Shown here piece by piece: positions 8,557-17,230 of a stretch of 32,872 nucleotides of DNA. The notes below the pieces were generated by a model that saw only the letters and a list, made by a program, of their open reading frames with translations, did no database searches and was not told the origin of the DNA. A program made the position numbers and the translations under genes. Source of the stretch: Anaerocolumna sp. (GTDB lineage Bacteria > Bacillota > Clostridia > Lachnospirales > Lachnospiraceae); assembly GCA_029239975.1 (NCBI GenBank), contig JARBTX010000050.1, positions 1-32,872 on the forward strand, written 5' to 3'. Numbering within the stretch: the stretch's first letter is position 1; every line of letters starts with the position of its first letter.

Positions 8557-8973
8557 TTATATAATTTTTACGGTCGTGCCAATATCAACCAGATTACTAA
8601 GTTCGATTACATCGCTATTATACATTCGTACACAACCATTTGAAACTCGTTTTCCAATGGATCTCGGATTATTTGTTCCATGGATACCATAGCCGCCACC
8701 AGGGGCATTTAGACCTAACCAGCGCGCACCAAATGGCCCATTAGGATTAATCGCTTTATTAATAATTTTAAATGTTCCTTTTGGAGTAGGTGTTGCTGGT
8801 TTTCCAACTGCAACAGTGTATGACTTGTAGAATGCACCGTTTTTATAAAGTGTTAACGTTCGATTTGCAACATTTATAGTAATAGAATAGGTATCTTTTT
8901 TGTGTTGTTGGTATTGAAGATTCTTTTCTTTCAGTCTAGAAGGATTAGATTCAGTTAAGTCTAATATATACAT
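8557..8973 (-). CDS. L,D-transpeptidase (YkuD family), no signal peptide
   Basis: Makes or exchanges 3-3 cross-links or anchors on peptidoglycan stem peptides. The 138 residues are almost only the catalytic domain: YSITINVANRTLTLYKNG at the start, the GKPATPTPKGTF strand, and the catalytic motif HGTNNPRSIGKRVSNGCVRM with His and Cys in place. ATG 8973 is chosen over TTG 8979 because GGAG is six bases from 8973 and adjacent to 8979. There is no signal peptide, LysM domain or membrane segment, which is unusual for an enzyme whose substrate is outside; B. subtilis YkuD, a late-sporulation spore protein, also lacks a typical signal. A forespore or mother-cell role is an inference. Confidence 0.85.
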   Translation of the reverse strand: MYILDLTESNPSRLKEKNLQYQQHKKDTYSITINVANRTLTLYKNGAFYKSYTVAVGKPATPTPKGTFKIINKAINPNGPFGARWLGLNAPGGGYGIHGTNNPRSIGKRVSNGCVRMYNSDVIELSNLVDIGTTVKII

Positions 8974-9092
8974 AGGCAACTCCAGTTATTTATAATGTTA
9001 TAATATTATTTTTTAGGTAGATAGGTTAATATTTTATTATGTTAAAAAGATATATTTTTATATTTACAGCCCAAGTTAATTAACATATAATA

Positions 9093-9145
9093 TTGACATT
9101 TATCTATATGTGGTATACACTGGAAATATAGATGATTATCTATAT
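9093..9145 (+). promoter_or_regulatory. arsDA promoter with palindromic operator
   Basis: TTGACA (9093-9098) and TATACA (9114-9119) form a promoter with a short 15-base spacer. A half-site ATCTATAT (9102-9109) lies between them, and a perfect palindrome ATATAGAT-GATT-ATCTATAT (9126-9145) lies over the expected start of transcription. A repressor bound there would block the operon; ArsD or a distant ArsR are the natural candidates. Confidence 0.55.
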
Positions 9146-9265
9146 CTTAAACTAACATATATGTAATAGCTCATTGAATTACAGATAAGATAACTTAGTA
9201 AAAATACTATTCGTATTACTTTTAATAAAACTAATAATATATCAAACAAGATTGGAGCAATAAGT

Positions 9266-9658
9266 ATGAAAAGGATGCAAATTTTTGAACCTGCTATGTG
9301 TTGTTCAACTGGATTGTGTGGAGTTAGCGTTGATCCAGAATTATTAAGAATTTCTACCGTATTGAATCGATTAGAGAACAAAGGTGTTAAGGTGGAACGC
9401 TATAATCTTTCTAGTAATCCACAAGAATTTGTTTCGAATAAAACAATCAATGATTTTCTCAAAGAAAAAGGAGTAGATGCACTTCCGGCTGCTATTGTAG
9501 ATGATGAAGTTGTTATTACAGGCAGATACCCTTCCAATGAAGAGTTTGTTCAAATACTAGGAATACCAACAGAATATATAGTGGAACAAAGAAGAACAAT
9601 TAAAGCAAAAGTAAAAAAATCAACTGGATGTGGTTGTTCAGATGGAAAGTGTTGTTAA
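9266..9658 (+). CDS. arsD: ArsD arsenite metallochaperone / repressor
   Basis: Binds arsenite or antimonite and hands it to ArsA; also a weak metal-released repressor of its own operon. The 130 residues carry the three chaperone cysteines Cys12, Cys13 and Cys18 (MCCSTGLCG) and four C-terminal cysteines, 122, 124, 129 and 130 (GCGCSDGKCC), matching the vicinal pairs of E. coli ArsD. The thioredoxin-like core with LPAAIVDDEVV is intact. ATG 9266 has GGAG eight bases before it. The stop at 9656-9658 is one base from the arsA start, so the two are translated together. Confidence 0.93.
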   Translation: MKRMQIFEPAMCCSTGLCGVSVDPELLRISTVLNRLENKGVKVERYNLSSNPQEFVSNKTINDFLKEKGVDALPAAIVDDEVVITGRYPSNEEFVQILGIPTEYIVEQRRTIKAKVKKSTGCGCSDGKCC

Positions 9659-9659
9659 T

Positions 9660-11396
9660 ATGATTCTATATAATCCAAAATCTCTTTCATTAACCAAATA
9701 CTTATTTTTTACTGGAAAAGGTGGTGTCGGAAAGACTTCTACTGCGTGTGCAACGGCTGTAACACTTGCTGACAGTAAATATAAGGTATTGTTAATTAGT
9801 ACGGATCCAGCATCCAATTTACAAGATGTTTTCCAGGTAGAATTAGATAATAAAGGGGTTGAGATTCCAGAAGTACCAGGTCTTGTGGTCGCTAATTTGG
9901 ACCCTATTAAAGCTGCTTTTGAATACCGAGAAAGTGTAATTTCACCTTATCGCGGTCTATTACCAGAATCTGTAATTGGTAATATGGAGGAACAATTATC
10001 AGGTTCTTGTACCGTTGAGATTGCTGCGTTTAATGAATTTTCCAAGTTTATTACAGATGAGTCAATACAAACGGAGTATGACTATATTATATTTGATACT
10101 GCGCCAACTGGTCATACCCTTAGAATGTTGCAATTACCTTCTGCTTGGAGTAATTTTATAAGCGAAAGTACTCATGGGGCATCTTGTTTAGGGCAATTAT
10201 CAGGATTAGAAGATAAAAAGGATATTTATAAGAAAGCAGTTGAGACTCTTTCTAATAGTTCTGTCACTACGTTATTACTGGTATCTAGACCAGAAGAAAC
10301 ACCATTAAAAGAAGCAGATAGAGCATCAATGGAACTTTCAGAAATAGGTGTTAACAATCAAGCTTTCATCATTAACGGTCTATTAACTTCTCATGATGAT
10401 ATTATCTCTGAAAGTTTATATTATAAGCAACAAAAAGCACTAACGAATATGCCAGAAAACCTTAAAAACATTACTACTTTTTTTATTCCTTTACGAGCGT
10501 ATAACATTACAGGTTTAGATAATGTAAGAGCTTTTTTAACCAATGACAATACAGTAAAAAGAGATGAAAAGTTGGAATCAAATAGGATTCCTTCTTTAAG
10601 TGAAATTATAGATGAATTATATAAATCGAATAAAAAAGTAATTTTTACCATGGGTAAAGGCGGTGTTGGTAAAACAACAATAGCAGCGGCTATCGCATCT
10701 GGCCTTGCAGCAAAAGGACAAAAAGTTCATTTGACGACAACAGATCCAGCAGCACATTTGAAATTCATAATTAAAGAAAGCACCAATATTACCATAAGCC
10801 ATATTGATGAAAAAGCAGAATTAAAGAAGTATCAAGATGAGGTTTTAGCAAAAGCAAGAGAAACTATGACCGGTGATGACATTGCCTATGTAGAAGAAGA
10901 TCTTAGATCACCTTGTACCCAAGAAATTGCAGTATTTCGTGCATTTGCAAATATAGTAGAAAAAGCAGAAGATCAAGTGGTAGTAATTGATACAGCTCCA
11001 ACAGGTCATACATTATTATTACTAGAATCAACACAAAGTTATAATAAAGAAATAGCACGATCCAATGGTGATATTCCAGAAGCTTCGAAAAAGTTATTAC
11101 CTAGGTTACGTAATGAGAATGTAACTGAAGTCATTATCATAACACTTGCAGAAACGACTCCGATTTATGAAGCCATGCGGTTAGAAGAGGATTTAAAACG
11201 TGCTGGAATTGCTGCGAATTGGTGGGTTATTAATTCATCTCTTTATCAAACCGGCACTACGAATTCATTATTATCTGCTAAAGCAAGTAACGAAATTCCA
11301 TGGATTAATAAGGTGAACAAACATTCCGCTGGTAAATTTGCTGTAATCGGGTGGAGTGATAAAGAGTTAAAAGGTGATATGTTGTTAAGGATTTAA
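9660..11396 (+). CDS. arsA: ArsA arsenite-stimulated ATPase
   Basis: Drives arsenite export when joined to the ArsB pump (or Acr3 in some operons). From ATG 9660 the protein has 578 residues in two homologous halves with P-loops GKGGVGKTS (19-27) and GKGGVGKTT (332-340), each followed by a DTAPTGHTL signature. The three metal-binding cysteines correspond to Cys117, Cys176 and Cys419 (E. coli Cys113, 172, 422). ATG 9660 is chosen over the in-frame GTG 9630 and ATG 9642, which lie inside arsD, because ArsA proteins start just before the LTKYLFFTGKGG strand. No arsB, acr3, arsC or arsR is present within the window on either side, so the pump must be elsewhere or missing. Confidence 0.93.
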   Translation: MILYNPKSLSLTKYLFFTGKGGVGKTSTACATAVTLADSKYKVLLISTDPASNLQDVFQVELDNKGVEIPEVPGLVVANLDPIKAAFEYRESVISPYRGLLPESVIGNMEEQLSGSCTVEIAAFNEFSKFITDESIQTEYDYIIFDTAPTGHTLRMLQLPSAWSNFISESTHGASCLGQLSGLEDKKDIYKKAVETLSNSSVTTLLLVSRPEETPLKEADRASMELSEIGVNNQAFIINGLLTSHDDIISESLYYKQQKALTNMPENLKNITTFFIPLRAYNITGLDNVRAFLTNDNTVKRDEKLESNRIPSLSEIIDELYKSNKKVIFTMGKGGVGKTTIAAAIASGLAAKGQKVHLTTTDPAAHLKFIIKESTNITISHIDEKAELKKYQDEVLAKARETMTGDDIAYVEEDLRSPCTQEIAVFRAFANIVEKAEDQVVVIDTAPTGHTLLLLESTQSYNKEIARSNGDIPEASKKLLPRLRNENVTEVIIITLAETTPIYEAMRLEEDLKRAGIAANWWVINSSLYQTGTTNSLLSAKASNEIPWINKVNKHSAGKFAVIGWSDKELKGDMLLRI

Positions 11397-11432
11397 TTAA
11401 GATACGTTAAAATTAAATATATAAAAGTGATT

Positions 11433-11466
11433 GAGCATCCAAGTCTTTTCTGAGCCCTGGATGCTC
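11433..11466 (+). terminator. hairpin after arsDA
   Basis: GAGCATCCA (11433-11441) pairs perfectly with TGGATGCTC (11458-11466). The T-run after it is poor. Confidence 0.55.
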
Positions 11467-11472
11467 TACTAA

Positions 11473-11558
11473 ATTATAAGTTAATTTCTTGTTAAATTTT
11501 TATTCTATTAATTTATAATTATAAATTAATTTCTTGTCAAATTTCTATTTCATTAATT
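11473..11558. repeat. two tandem copies of a 41-bp AT-rich unit
   Basis: 11473-11513 and 11518-11558 match at nearly all positions (both contain TTAATTTCTTGT). A 45-bp period duplication with point changes. From here to 11853 there is no gene. Confidence 0.75.
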
Positions 11559-11663
11559 GGTGATTATATGGCGTATTCTCTTTAATAATTTCTTACATAA
11601 TTTTATTATACAATTTTCTCACATAATTTTTAGTAAATTTATTATATTTAGATACTATTTGAT

Positions 11664-11738
11664 GTTAACATAAATATATTACGTAAACTAACGGAAATAC
11701 ATTTTATTAGTGGTAAACATAAATATATTATGTAAATT
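11664..11738. repeat. two direct copies of a 26-bp motif
   Basis: 11664-11689 and 11713-11738 share AACATAAATATATTA then [CT]GTAAA. They lie 120-190 bases before the DUF1328 gene. A role in its control is possible but not shown. Confidence 0.6.
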
Positions 11739-11853
11739 AAAGTCCAAAGAAAAATAAAAGAATAACCTTTTCTCGTAATTGATTGATAAAAAATATAGAA
11801 AATGCTAAGAATAAATATCAACCAAAGACAATTACACTTTAAGGAGGAGTTTT

Positions 11854-12027
11854 ATGATAAAATGGGCAATCATATTTTTAATTATATCAATCATTGCAGG
11901 TTTCTTTGGATTTTCAGGAGTTGCTAGTGTCACTAAAAAAATTTCTAAAGTGTTATTTTTCATTTTCCTATGCCTATTTGTATTATTTTTACTCGGAGGC
12001 TTGACATTATTTAAGGCAGCTTTTTAA
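11854..12027 (+). CDS. DUF1328 (UPF0391) small membrane protein
   Basis: A 57-residue protein too short for many gene callers. It starts [20 protein letters not shown] and continues [19 protein letters not shown], the exact two-helix layout of the DUF1328/UPF0391 family (E. coli YtjA type): a first membrane helix, a Gly-rich GFSG turn, a short basic loop and a second helix with KVLFFIFL. The ribosome site AAGGAGGAG at 11841-11849 is near ideal. The family is widespread in stress-related loci but has no proven function. It is a single-gene unit closed by a strong two-way terminator. Confidence 0.88.
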   Translation: MIKWAIIFLIISIIAGFFGFSGVASVTKKISKVLFFIFLCLFVLFLLGGLTLFKAAF

Positions 12028-12040
12028 TAATAAAATAAAG

Positions 12041-12100
12041 AAAGAAGGGATTAAACAATGTCAGCAAGTAGTACTTGACATTGTTTAACCCTTCTTTTTA
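12041..12100. terminator. long two-way terminator
   Basis: 12041-12063 pairs with 12076-12098 over about 21 base pairs with one bulged A; T-run on the plus side (CTTCTTTTTA) and on the minus side (CTTTATTTTA). It serves the DUF1328 gene and the convergent gene at 12144. Confidence 0.85.
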
Positions 12101-12143
12101 AATTTAGTAATTAAGTATCTTTGTTCATATTAGTTTAATTTAT

Positions 12144-12668
12144 TTATTCTGCCAAATAGATTCCATAATCCAAAATGATATTACCACTTTCATCTGGTTC
12201 CGTAAAGCGAGGACAATTATATCTTTCAAAGAAGCAAGCTCTGTTTTTATCATCACTTTTAAAATTGCCCATTCCATTTTCTATGAATTTAGATATACAG
12301 GAATCGTGCATTTCATAGATACCTTCATCTTCTTTACCTTTTATCCAACAAACTGCAATTTCACTTTCTTCAAGATCTATATAATCAAAATCATCCGGAA
12401 CTGCCGCGTTTACTGGTAAAAACATACCTATCCAGTAATCGAAGGTGTTTTCACAATCAGAACCATTACATCGCATGAAACCAAGGTACCCATTTTCTAT
12501 ATCTTTAGGCTCTCCAATGTTTTCAAGTATGGAAAACCATCCATTTTCAAACCATTCGCCCCATTTATGGCCAAAGCCACCATTCCTATCAGCATTTGTG
12601 TAACGCTTTCCAATAAATCGAAGTGATGGCAAATGCTCTTTATAAACCTTAATAATTTCTGGTGCCAT
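12144..12668 (-). CDS. GyrI-like / effector-binding-domain protein
   Basis: A 174-residue soluble protein with no DNA-binding domain. The C-terminal part has the pattern of the GyrI-like small-molecule-binding fold used as the effector domain of AraC-type regulators: a central ESEIAVCWIKGKEDEGIYEMHD strand-turn-helix and the closing CFFERYNCPRFTEPDESG and ILDYGIYL. Three aromatic-rich segments could line a pocket. The gene has GGAGG a few bases before ATG 12668. Stand-alone GyrI-like proteins can bind or hydrolyse toxic small molecules, but nothing here identifies a ligand. Confidence 0.65.
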   Translation of the reverse strand: MAPEIIKVYKEHLPSLRFIGKRYTNADRNGGFGHKWGEWFENGWFSILENIGEPKDIENGYLGFMRCNGSDCENTFDYWIGMFLPVNAAVPDDFDYIDLEESEIAVCWIKGKEDEGIYEMHDSCISKFIENGMGNFKSDDKNRACFFERYNCPRFTEPDESGNIILDYGIYLAE

Positions 12669-13175
12669 ATTTTTTCCTCCAGTTCATAATAATTAATATT
12701 TCACGACAGTAAAATTTATGGAAATATTATACAACATAATTTGGTATTGAATCAATATATTTTTAATAAGGTTTCATTTAATTAATATGAAAATAAATAA
12801 ATAATGCAATCTAAGTTTTTTAGGTGTAATTGATTAAATTAGTATAAAATAATAAAGAATATAAATTATATGGAGTATATTTTACTTTACAAATAAGGCA
12901 ATATATGGTAATCTAATATATTACTAATAGTGAATTAAGAATTCAATAATAATTCATCTCTACAAGAAATGTACATATATCTTTTAGAAGTAGATATATT
13001 ATTATCAAAGGTCTAATGATTCATCAATAAAAAAATAGAAATTGCGATATAATATATATTTTATTGGATTAAATTAGCATAGGAGTTCTAAACTTATTAG
13101 TAAGGATAATAAAAACATAAAATTGATGATTGTTTTGCAAACTAAATAACGAAAACAAAGAAAGGAAATAACGAT
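12669..13175. other. intergenic stretch before ferritin
   Basis: About 500 bases of very AT-rich DNA. TATAAT at about 13050 could be a -10 for the ferritin gene but has no good -35. No gene, repeat array or strong hairpin seen. Confidence 0.4.
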
Positions 13176-13688
13176 ATGTTAAATCAAGAAGTAGCAAAAT
13201 TGTTAAATGAACAAATTAATAAAGAATTTTATTCAGCTTATCTTTATATGGATATGGCTAATTATTACGCAGATCAGAATTTAAACGGTTTTGAAAACTG
13301 GTTTTTTATCCAAATGCAAGAGGAACGCGATCATGCGTTACTTTTTAGACAGTATCTATTAAATAATGGAGAACCTGTTGTATTATCAGAGATCTCTGCG
13401 CCAGAAGCAATTTATACTAACTTTAGAGAACCACTGGTAGAAGCATTAAAACATGAACAATTTGTAACAGCATCTATTAATAAAATTTATGAAGCTGCTT
13501 ATATAATAAAAGATTTTCGTACTATGCAATTCCTTGACTGGTTTGTAAAAGAACAAGGCGAAGAAGAAAAAAATGCAGATGATAATATTAAAAAATTCGA
13601 TTTATTTGCTGGTGATCCGAAAGGGTTATATATGTTAGATAATGAATTAAAAGCAAGAGTGTATACAGCACCTTCATTGGTACTATAA
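13176..13688 (+). CDS. ftnA: ferritin (iron storage)
   Basis: Oxidises Fe(II) and stores it as ferrihydrite in a 24-subunit shell. The 170 residues match the usual length of bacterial non-haem ferritins. The four-helix bundle starts NEQINKEFYSAYLYMDMANYY; ferroxidase residues appear as Glu in NKEF, Glu and His in QMQEERDHA (Glu50, His53 by family numbering), Glu in LKHEQ and Gln/Glu in KEQGEEEKNA. ATG 13176 follows AAAGGAAATAACGAT. It stands alone, with a hairpin about 115 bases downstream inside the decayed IS. Links with oxidative-stress defence are general family knowledge. Confidence 0.92.
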   Translation: MLNQEVAKLLNEQINKEFYSAYLYMDMANYYADQNLNGFENWFFIQMQEERDHALLFRQYLLNNGEPVVLSEISAPEAIYTNFREPLVEALKHEQFVTASINKIYEAAYIIKDFRTMQFLDWFVKEQGEEEKNADDNIKKFDLFAGDPKGLYMLDNELKARVYTAPSLVL

Positions 13689-13760
13689 GTCAATTGAATG
13701 TGAAGTAGAATTACTTATATAAATTTACTTGTAATTAAATAAAAAGAAGCCTAAATTTAA

Positions 13761-13996
13761 CTGATACCCAAATGTTGGTCAGTTTAATTATGCAACTCTA
13801 TTGGACTGAATCCGGTATTGTTCCGGACTCAGTCCTTTTATTTACACATAATTCGTCTGTTATTGTAATAATCGATTTAATTTCTATTTTATCTATCAAG
13901 TGTTCTGTAGACGTAAATTTTTGTTTAAAACACATTTTTGACTTTTGGTAATCGAAAGAAATTAAGGATGCAATTCACTTTTTTACTGTGTACCAT
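13761..13996 (-). mobile_element. decayed 3' end of an IS3-family element
   Basis: Read on the minus strand, conceptual translation with one frame change gives KSKMCFKQKFTSTEHLID and then DYYNNRRIMCK, followed after two internal stops by GFSPIELHN and a stop at 13784-13786. YNNRRI-x-x-K and the SP-x-x-x end are hallmarks of the C-terminus of IS3/IS150-type (DDE, rve) transposases. An upstream piece WYTVKK near 13980-13996 fits the same protein. The presumed IS end (CTGATACCCAAATGTTGGTCAG) starts near 13761. The rest of the element is gone; it abuts the 3' end of the AraC gene. Confidence 0.7.
13803..13840 (+). terminator. GC-rich hairpin inside IS remnant
   Basis: GGACTGA (13803-13809) and TCCGG (13811-13815) pair with CCGGA (13823-13827) and TCAGTCC (13829-13835), one mismatch, followed by TTTTATTT. 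It is part of the IS tail, but can end transcription from the ferritin gene. Confidence 0.6.
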
Positions 13997-14011
13997 TCAT
14001 TAGTTATTTGT

Positions 14012-14839
14012 CTAAACATGAAGTTTCCTAAAATCCATAGGGCTCATTTTCTCTAACTTCTTAAATATAGAGCTGAAATAGCTGATATCTTGAAATCCTA
14101 CAAGCCTTGCAATTTCTTTGATTTGCATATTCTTGTCTTGTAGAATCAATTCTTTACTCTTTTTAATCCGAATCATATTGATATACATAGTAATGGTATG
14201 AGTCGTAATTTTTTTAAATGAATTGCATAGATGTTGGGGTGTTATGCCAACTACCTGAGCTAATTCCGCAAGGCAAAGTGACTTACTATAATTTTGATCT
14301 ATAAAGTCAAACAATGGTTTCAGCCTATTATATTGACTGGCTATGCTACTATCATTTTTAATGGAAGAGAATGTTAAGATATCCATTAGGATGTCATAGG
14401 TTAATCTCGAGATTTCTATACTTTTGGTTGGACTATCCGATAGCTCTATTTCATATGCTTTCACAATTTTACTTGCAACCAACTGTTGTTGAGAGAGATA
14501 ATATACACCAGATTTATTTATTTCAGCAGTGTATTTGAAAAAGTTATCTATAAATAATCCTTGAAATATAATCCAATCCACTTCCCAGGAATCACTAATC
14601 GCATAATATTCGTGCGAAGCATCAGGGAATAAAAGCATTCCTTGATTTTCTGAAATGGTATATGTATGATCATTAAGGATAAGTTTACCACTACCACTTC
14701 TGCATTGTATCCATTGGTAATAAGGATATCCATTGGGTCGGTTGATATGCTCTTGATTATAATAGCATCCAACACCAATAATATAATATGGTAATTTTAA
14801 ATCGAATTCTGTTATGATTGGAAAAATCATCTTCTTCAT
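14012..14839 (-). CDS. AraC-family regulator of the adjacent beta-galactosidase
   Basis: Sugar-responsive transcription regulator of 275 residues. The start is set at ATG 14839 (MKKMIFPIITEFD) because TGGAGA lies seven bases before it; the longer in-frame version to 14938 adds a hydrophobic tail with no ribosome site. The N-terminal half is an AraC cupin (YYQWIQCRSGSGKLILND, then LFPDASHEY); the C-terminal 100 residues carry two helix-turn-helix motifs (LCLAELAQVVGITPQHLCNSFKK and IKEIARLVGFQDISYFSSIFKK). It is divergent from the GH42 gene at 15214, so it most likely controls it. A decayed IS abuts its 3' end. Confidence 0.88.
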   Translation of the reverse strand: MKKMIFPIITEFDLKLPYYIIGVGCYYNQEHINRPNGYPYYQWIQCRSGSGKLILNDHTYTISENQGMLLFPDASHEYYAISDSWEVDWIIFQGLFIDNFFKYTAEINKSGVYYLSQQQLVASKIVKAYEIELSDSPTKSIEISRLTYDILMDILTFSSIKNDSSIASQYNRLKPLFDFIDQNYSKSLCLAELAQVVGITPQHLCNSFKKITTHTITMYINMIRIKKSKELILQDKNMQIKEIARLVGFQDISYFSSIFKKLEKMSPMDFRKLHV

Positions 14840-15122
14840 AAAATATCTCCATTCTGCTGCAATACAAAAAATGAGTAAAAGTACATTATTTATCTGTATT
14901 TTAAAACCCAATTCTGAATAAATACTTGGTAAAATCAAAACCTATCACCCGCACCTTAATTTTCTCATATTAATATTAAAATACTCTGATTGATAAGGTA
15001 TAAGACTAATGATAACATATTAATATAATCATATTATATAATAATAAAAGTAATTTTCAAATTTATTTAAGTTCTAACTACATAAGATTTATATTTAGAA
15101 AAGGAACACATTTGGTATTTAG

Positions 15123-15163
15123 TATTTGAACGTGACTTTGTATATTTCGTAACTATTCAAATA
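15123..15163. promoter_or_regulatory. possible AraC operator before GH42 gene
   Basis: TATTTGAA (15123-15130) and TTCAAATA (15156-15163) are perfect inverted repeats with centres 33 bases apart, 50-90 bases before the GH42 start. The spacing is about three helix turns, as expected for a dimeric AraC-type site. The divergent promoter region 14840-15213 shows no other clear signal. Confidence 0.4.
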
Positions 15164-15213
15164 CAAATATTTGATGTAACAGAAACTGGTAGCTTGTTAA
15201 ATTGGAGGTTAAA

Positions 15214-17217
15214 ATGGATAAATTATTATACGGTGTAGCATATTATGATGAATATATGCCTTATGACAGATTACATACAGATATTCAAATGATGAAAGAT
15301 GCAGGGATTAATGTTGTAAGAATAGCAGAATCCACCTGGAGTACTCTTGAACCACAAAATGGAGTATTTGACTTTACACACATAGATCGTGTCTTGAATG
15401 CTATGAATGATGCTGGAATTAAAGTAATTGTTGGTACTCCAACTTACGCTGTACCAACCTGGATGGTTAAACTTCACCCAGATGTACTTGCAATCACTCC
15501 ACAGGGGCAGAATAAATATGGTCCACGTCAGAATATGGATATTACTAATCCAAGCTATCTGTTCTATGCAGAACGTGTGATTCGAACATTAATGGATCAT
15601 GTGAAGGATCATCCTAGTGTAATAGGATATCAGGCAGATAACGAAACAAAACATTACAACACTTCTGGACCAAATGTACAACATATGTTTTTCAAATATA
15701 TGAAAGAAAAGTTTGATAACTTGGAAGAAATAAATGATAAATTTGGTTTAGATTATTGGAGCAATCGAATTAATACGTGGGAAGATTTTCCTAATGTAGA
15801 TGCAACCATAAATGCTAGTTTAAGTTCTGAATTTGCAAAGTTTCAAAGAAAGTTAGTTACAGATTTTCTTGCATGGCAAGTGTCTATTATAAATGAATAT
15901 AAGCAACCAGGGCAGTTCGTTACTCATAATTTTGATTTTGAATGGAGAGGCAGTTCCTTTGGTATACAATCTAATGTGGACCATTTTGCTGCAGCGAAAG
16001 CATTTGATATTGCTGGGGTAGATATTTATCATCCAACACAGGATGAACTTACCGGTTGTGAGATTTCTTTTTGTGGAGATATTGCACGCTCTATGAAACA
16101 ATCGAATTATCTTGTATTGGAAACAGAAGCCCAAGCATTTGCGAATTGGGTACCATACCCTGGACAATTTAAGCTTCAAGCCTTTAGCCATCTTGCATCT
16201 GGTGCAAATATGGTATCCTATTGGCATTGGCATTCGTTGCATAACGCTATCGAGACTTATTGGAAAGGTTTATTAAGTCATGATTTTGAACCAAATCCAA
16301 CCTATAATGAAGCTAAAATCATTGGTAAAGAATTTGAGAGATTAGGTTCTAAACTCATTCACTTACAAAAAAAGAATCAAGTTGCCATACTTTTTAGTAA
16401 TGAAGCATTAACTGCACTAAATTCTTTTCGGTCCTTTGCAGGGGGCTTAGATTATAATGACGTCTGCCGTTTAATGTATGACGTTTTATATAAAATGAAC
16501 ATAGGTTGTGATTTCGTAGATCCTACTTGTACAAATCTAGAGAATTATACAATGTTAGTGGTTCCATCCCTTTATGCTGCATCAGACAGTCTTTTAAATC
16601 GATTAAATCAATTTGTTGAACATGGTGGACACATTGTTTATGCATTCCGTAGTGGATTTTCGGATGAAAATGTAAAGGTGAGATCATCACATCAACCAGG
16701 AATTATAGGGGATGCTTGCGGAGTATATTATTCACAGTTTGTAACTGCTAAAAATGTCACTCTTAAAAGCAAAGCATTTGATATTTTACCAGGTAAAAAT
16801 GGACTTTCAACCTGGATCGAATTGTTAATACCAAATACGGCAAAAGTTCTAGCACAATACGATCATCCATACTGGGGTGAATATGCGGCAATAACGGAGA
16901 ATCAATATGGTAAAGGTTTAGCAATCTACATGGGTTGTTTACCAAGTGACAATGTTATGGAAAAAGTATTAGAATATGCTGTAAAGAAAGCAGGTTTATG
17001 GGGAAATGATCAAGAAATAGCATTTCCATTGATTATGAAATCAGGAGTAAATCAAGAAGGTAAAGTGATTCGATACTATTTTAATTACTCGATGAATATA
17101 AGTTCTTTTCAGTATCCTTATAGTGAAGGATTAGATTTATTAACCGATGCGAAAGTTCATTCAGATGAATTACTTGAACTAGAACCATGGGGAATTAAAA
17201 TAATTGAAGAACAATAG
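15214..17217 (+). CDS. GH42 beta-galactosidase
   Basis: Cleaves terminal beta-galactosides such as plant galactan or arabinogalactan oligomers. The 667 residues match the family. ATG 15214 has GGAGG five bases before it; the TTG at 15202 overlaps that site and is rejected. The TIM barrel begins LLYGVAYYDEYMP with RIAESTWSTLEPQNG; the acid/base is Glu144 in GYQADNETKHY and the nucleophile is probably Glu303 in YLVLETEAQAFANW. A trimerisation-like flavodoxin-type domain follows (about 390-600) and a beta domain ends the protein. No signal peptide, so it is cytoplasmic and needs a sugar transporter, none of which is in the window. Controlled by the divergent AraC protein, by position. Confidence 0.92.
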   Translation: MDKLLYGVAYYDEYMPYDRLHTDIQMMKDAGINVVRIAESTWSTLEPQNGVFDFTHIDRVLNAMNDAGIKVIVGTPTYAVPTWMVKLHPDVLAITPQGQNKYGPRQNMDITNPSYLFYAERVIRTLMDHVKDHPSVIGYQADNETKHYNTSGPNVQHMFFKYMKEKFDNLEEINDKFGLDYWSNRINTWEDFPNVDATINASLSSEFAKFQRKLVTDFLAWQVSIINEYKQPGQFVTHNFDFEWRGSSFGIQSNVDHFAAAKAFDIAGVDIYHPTQDELTGCEISFCGDIARSMKQSNYLVLETEAQAFANWVPYPGQFKLQAFSHLASGANMVSYWHWHSLHNAIETYWKGLLSHDFEPNPTYNEAKIIGKEFERLGSKLIHLQKKNQVAILFSNEALTALNSFRSFAGGLDYNDVCRLMYDVLYKMNIGCDFVDPTCTNLENYTMLVVPSLYAASDSLLNRLNQFVEHGGHIVYAFRSGFSDENVKVRSSHQPGIIGDACGVYYSQFVTAKNVTLKSKAFDILPGKNGLSTWIELLIPNTAKVLAQYDHPYWGEYAAITENQYGKGLAIYMGCLPSDNVMEKVLEYAVKKAGLWGNDQEIAFPLIMKSGVNQEGKVIRYYFNYSMNISSFQYPYSEGLDLLTDAKVHSDELLELEPWGIKIIEEQ

Positions 17218-17230
17218 TATTAAAAAAAGA

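Noticed and set aside
9630..9659. Upstream GTG/ATG starts for arsA
   Set aside because: They lie in the coding end of arsD; ArsA homologs begin at the strand coded just after ATG 9660.
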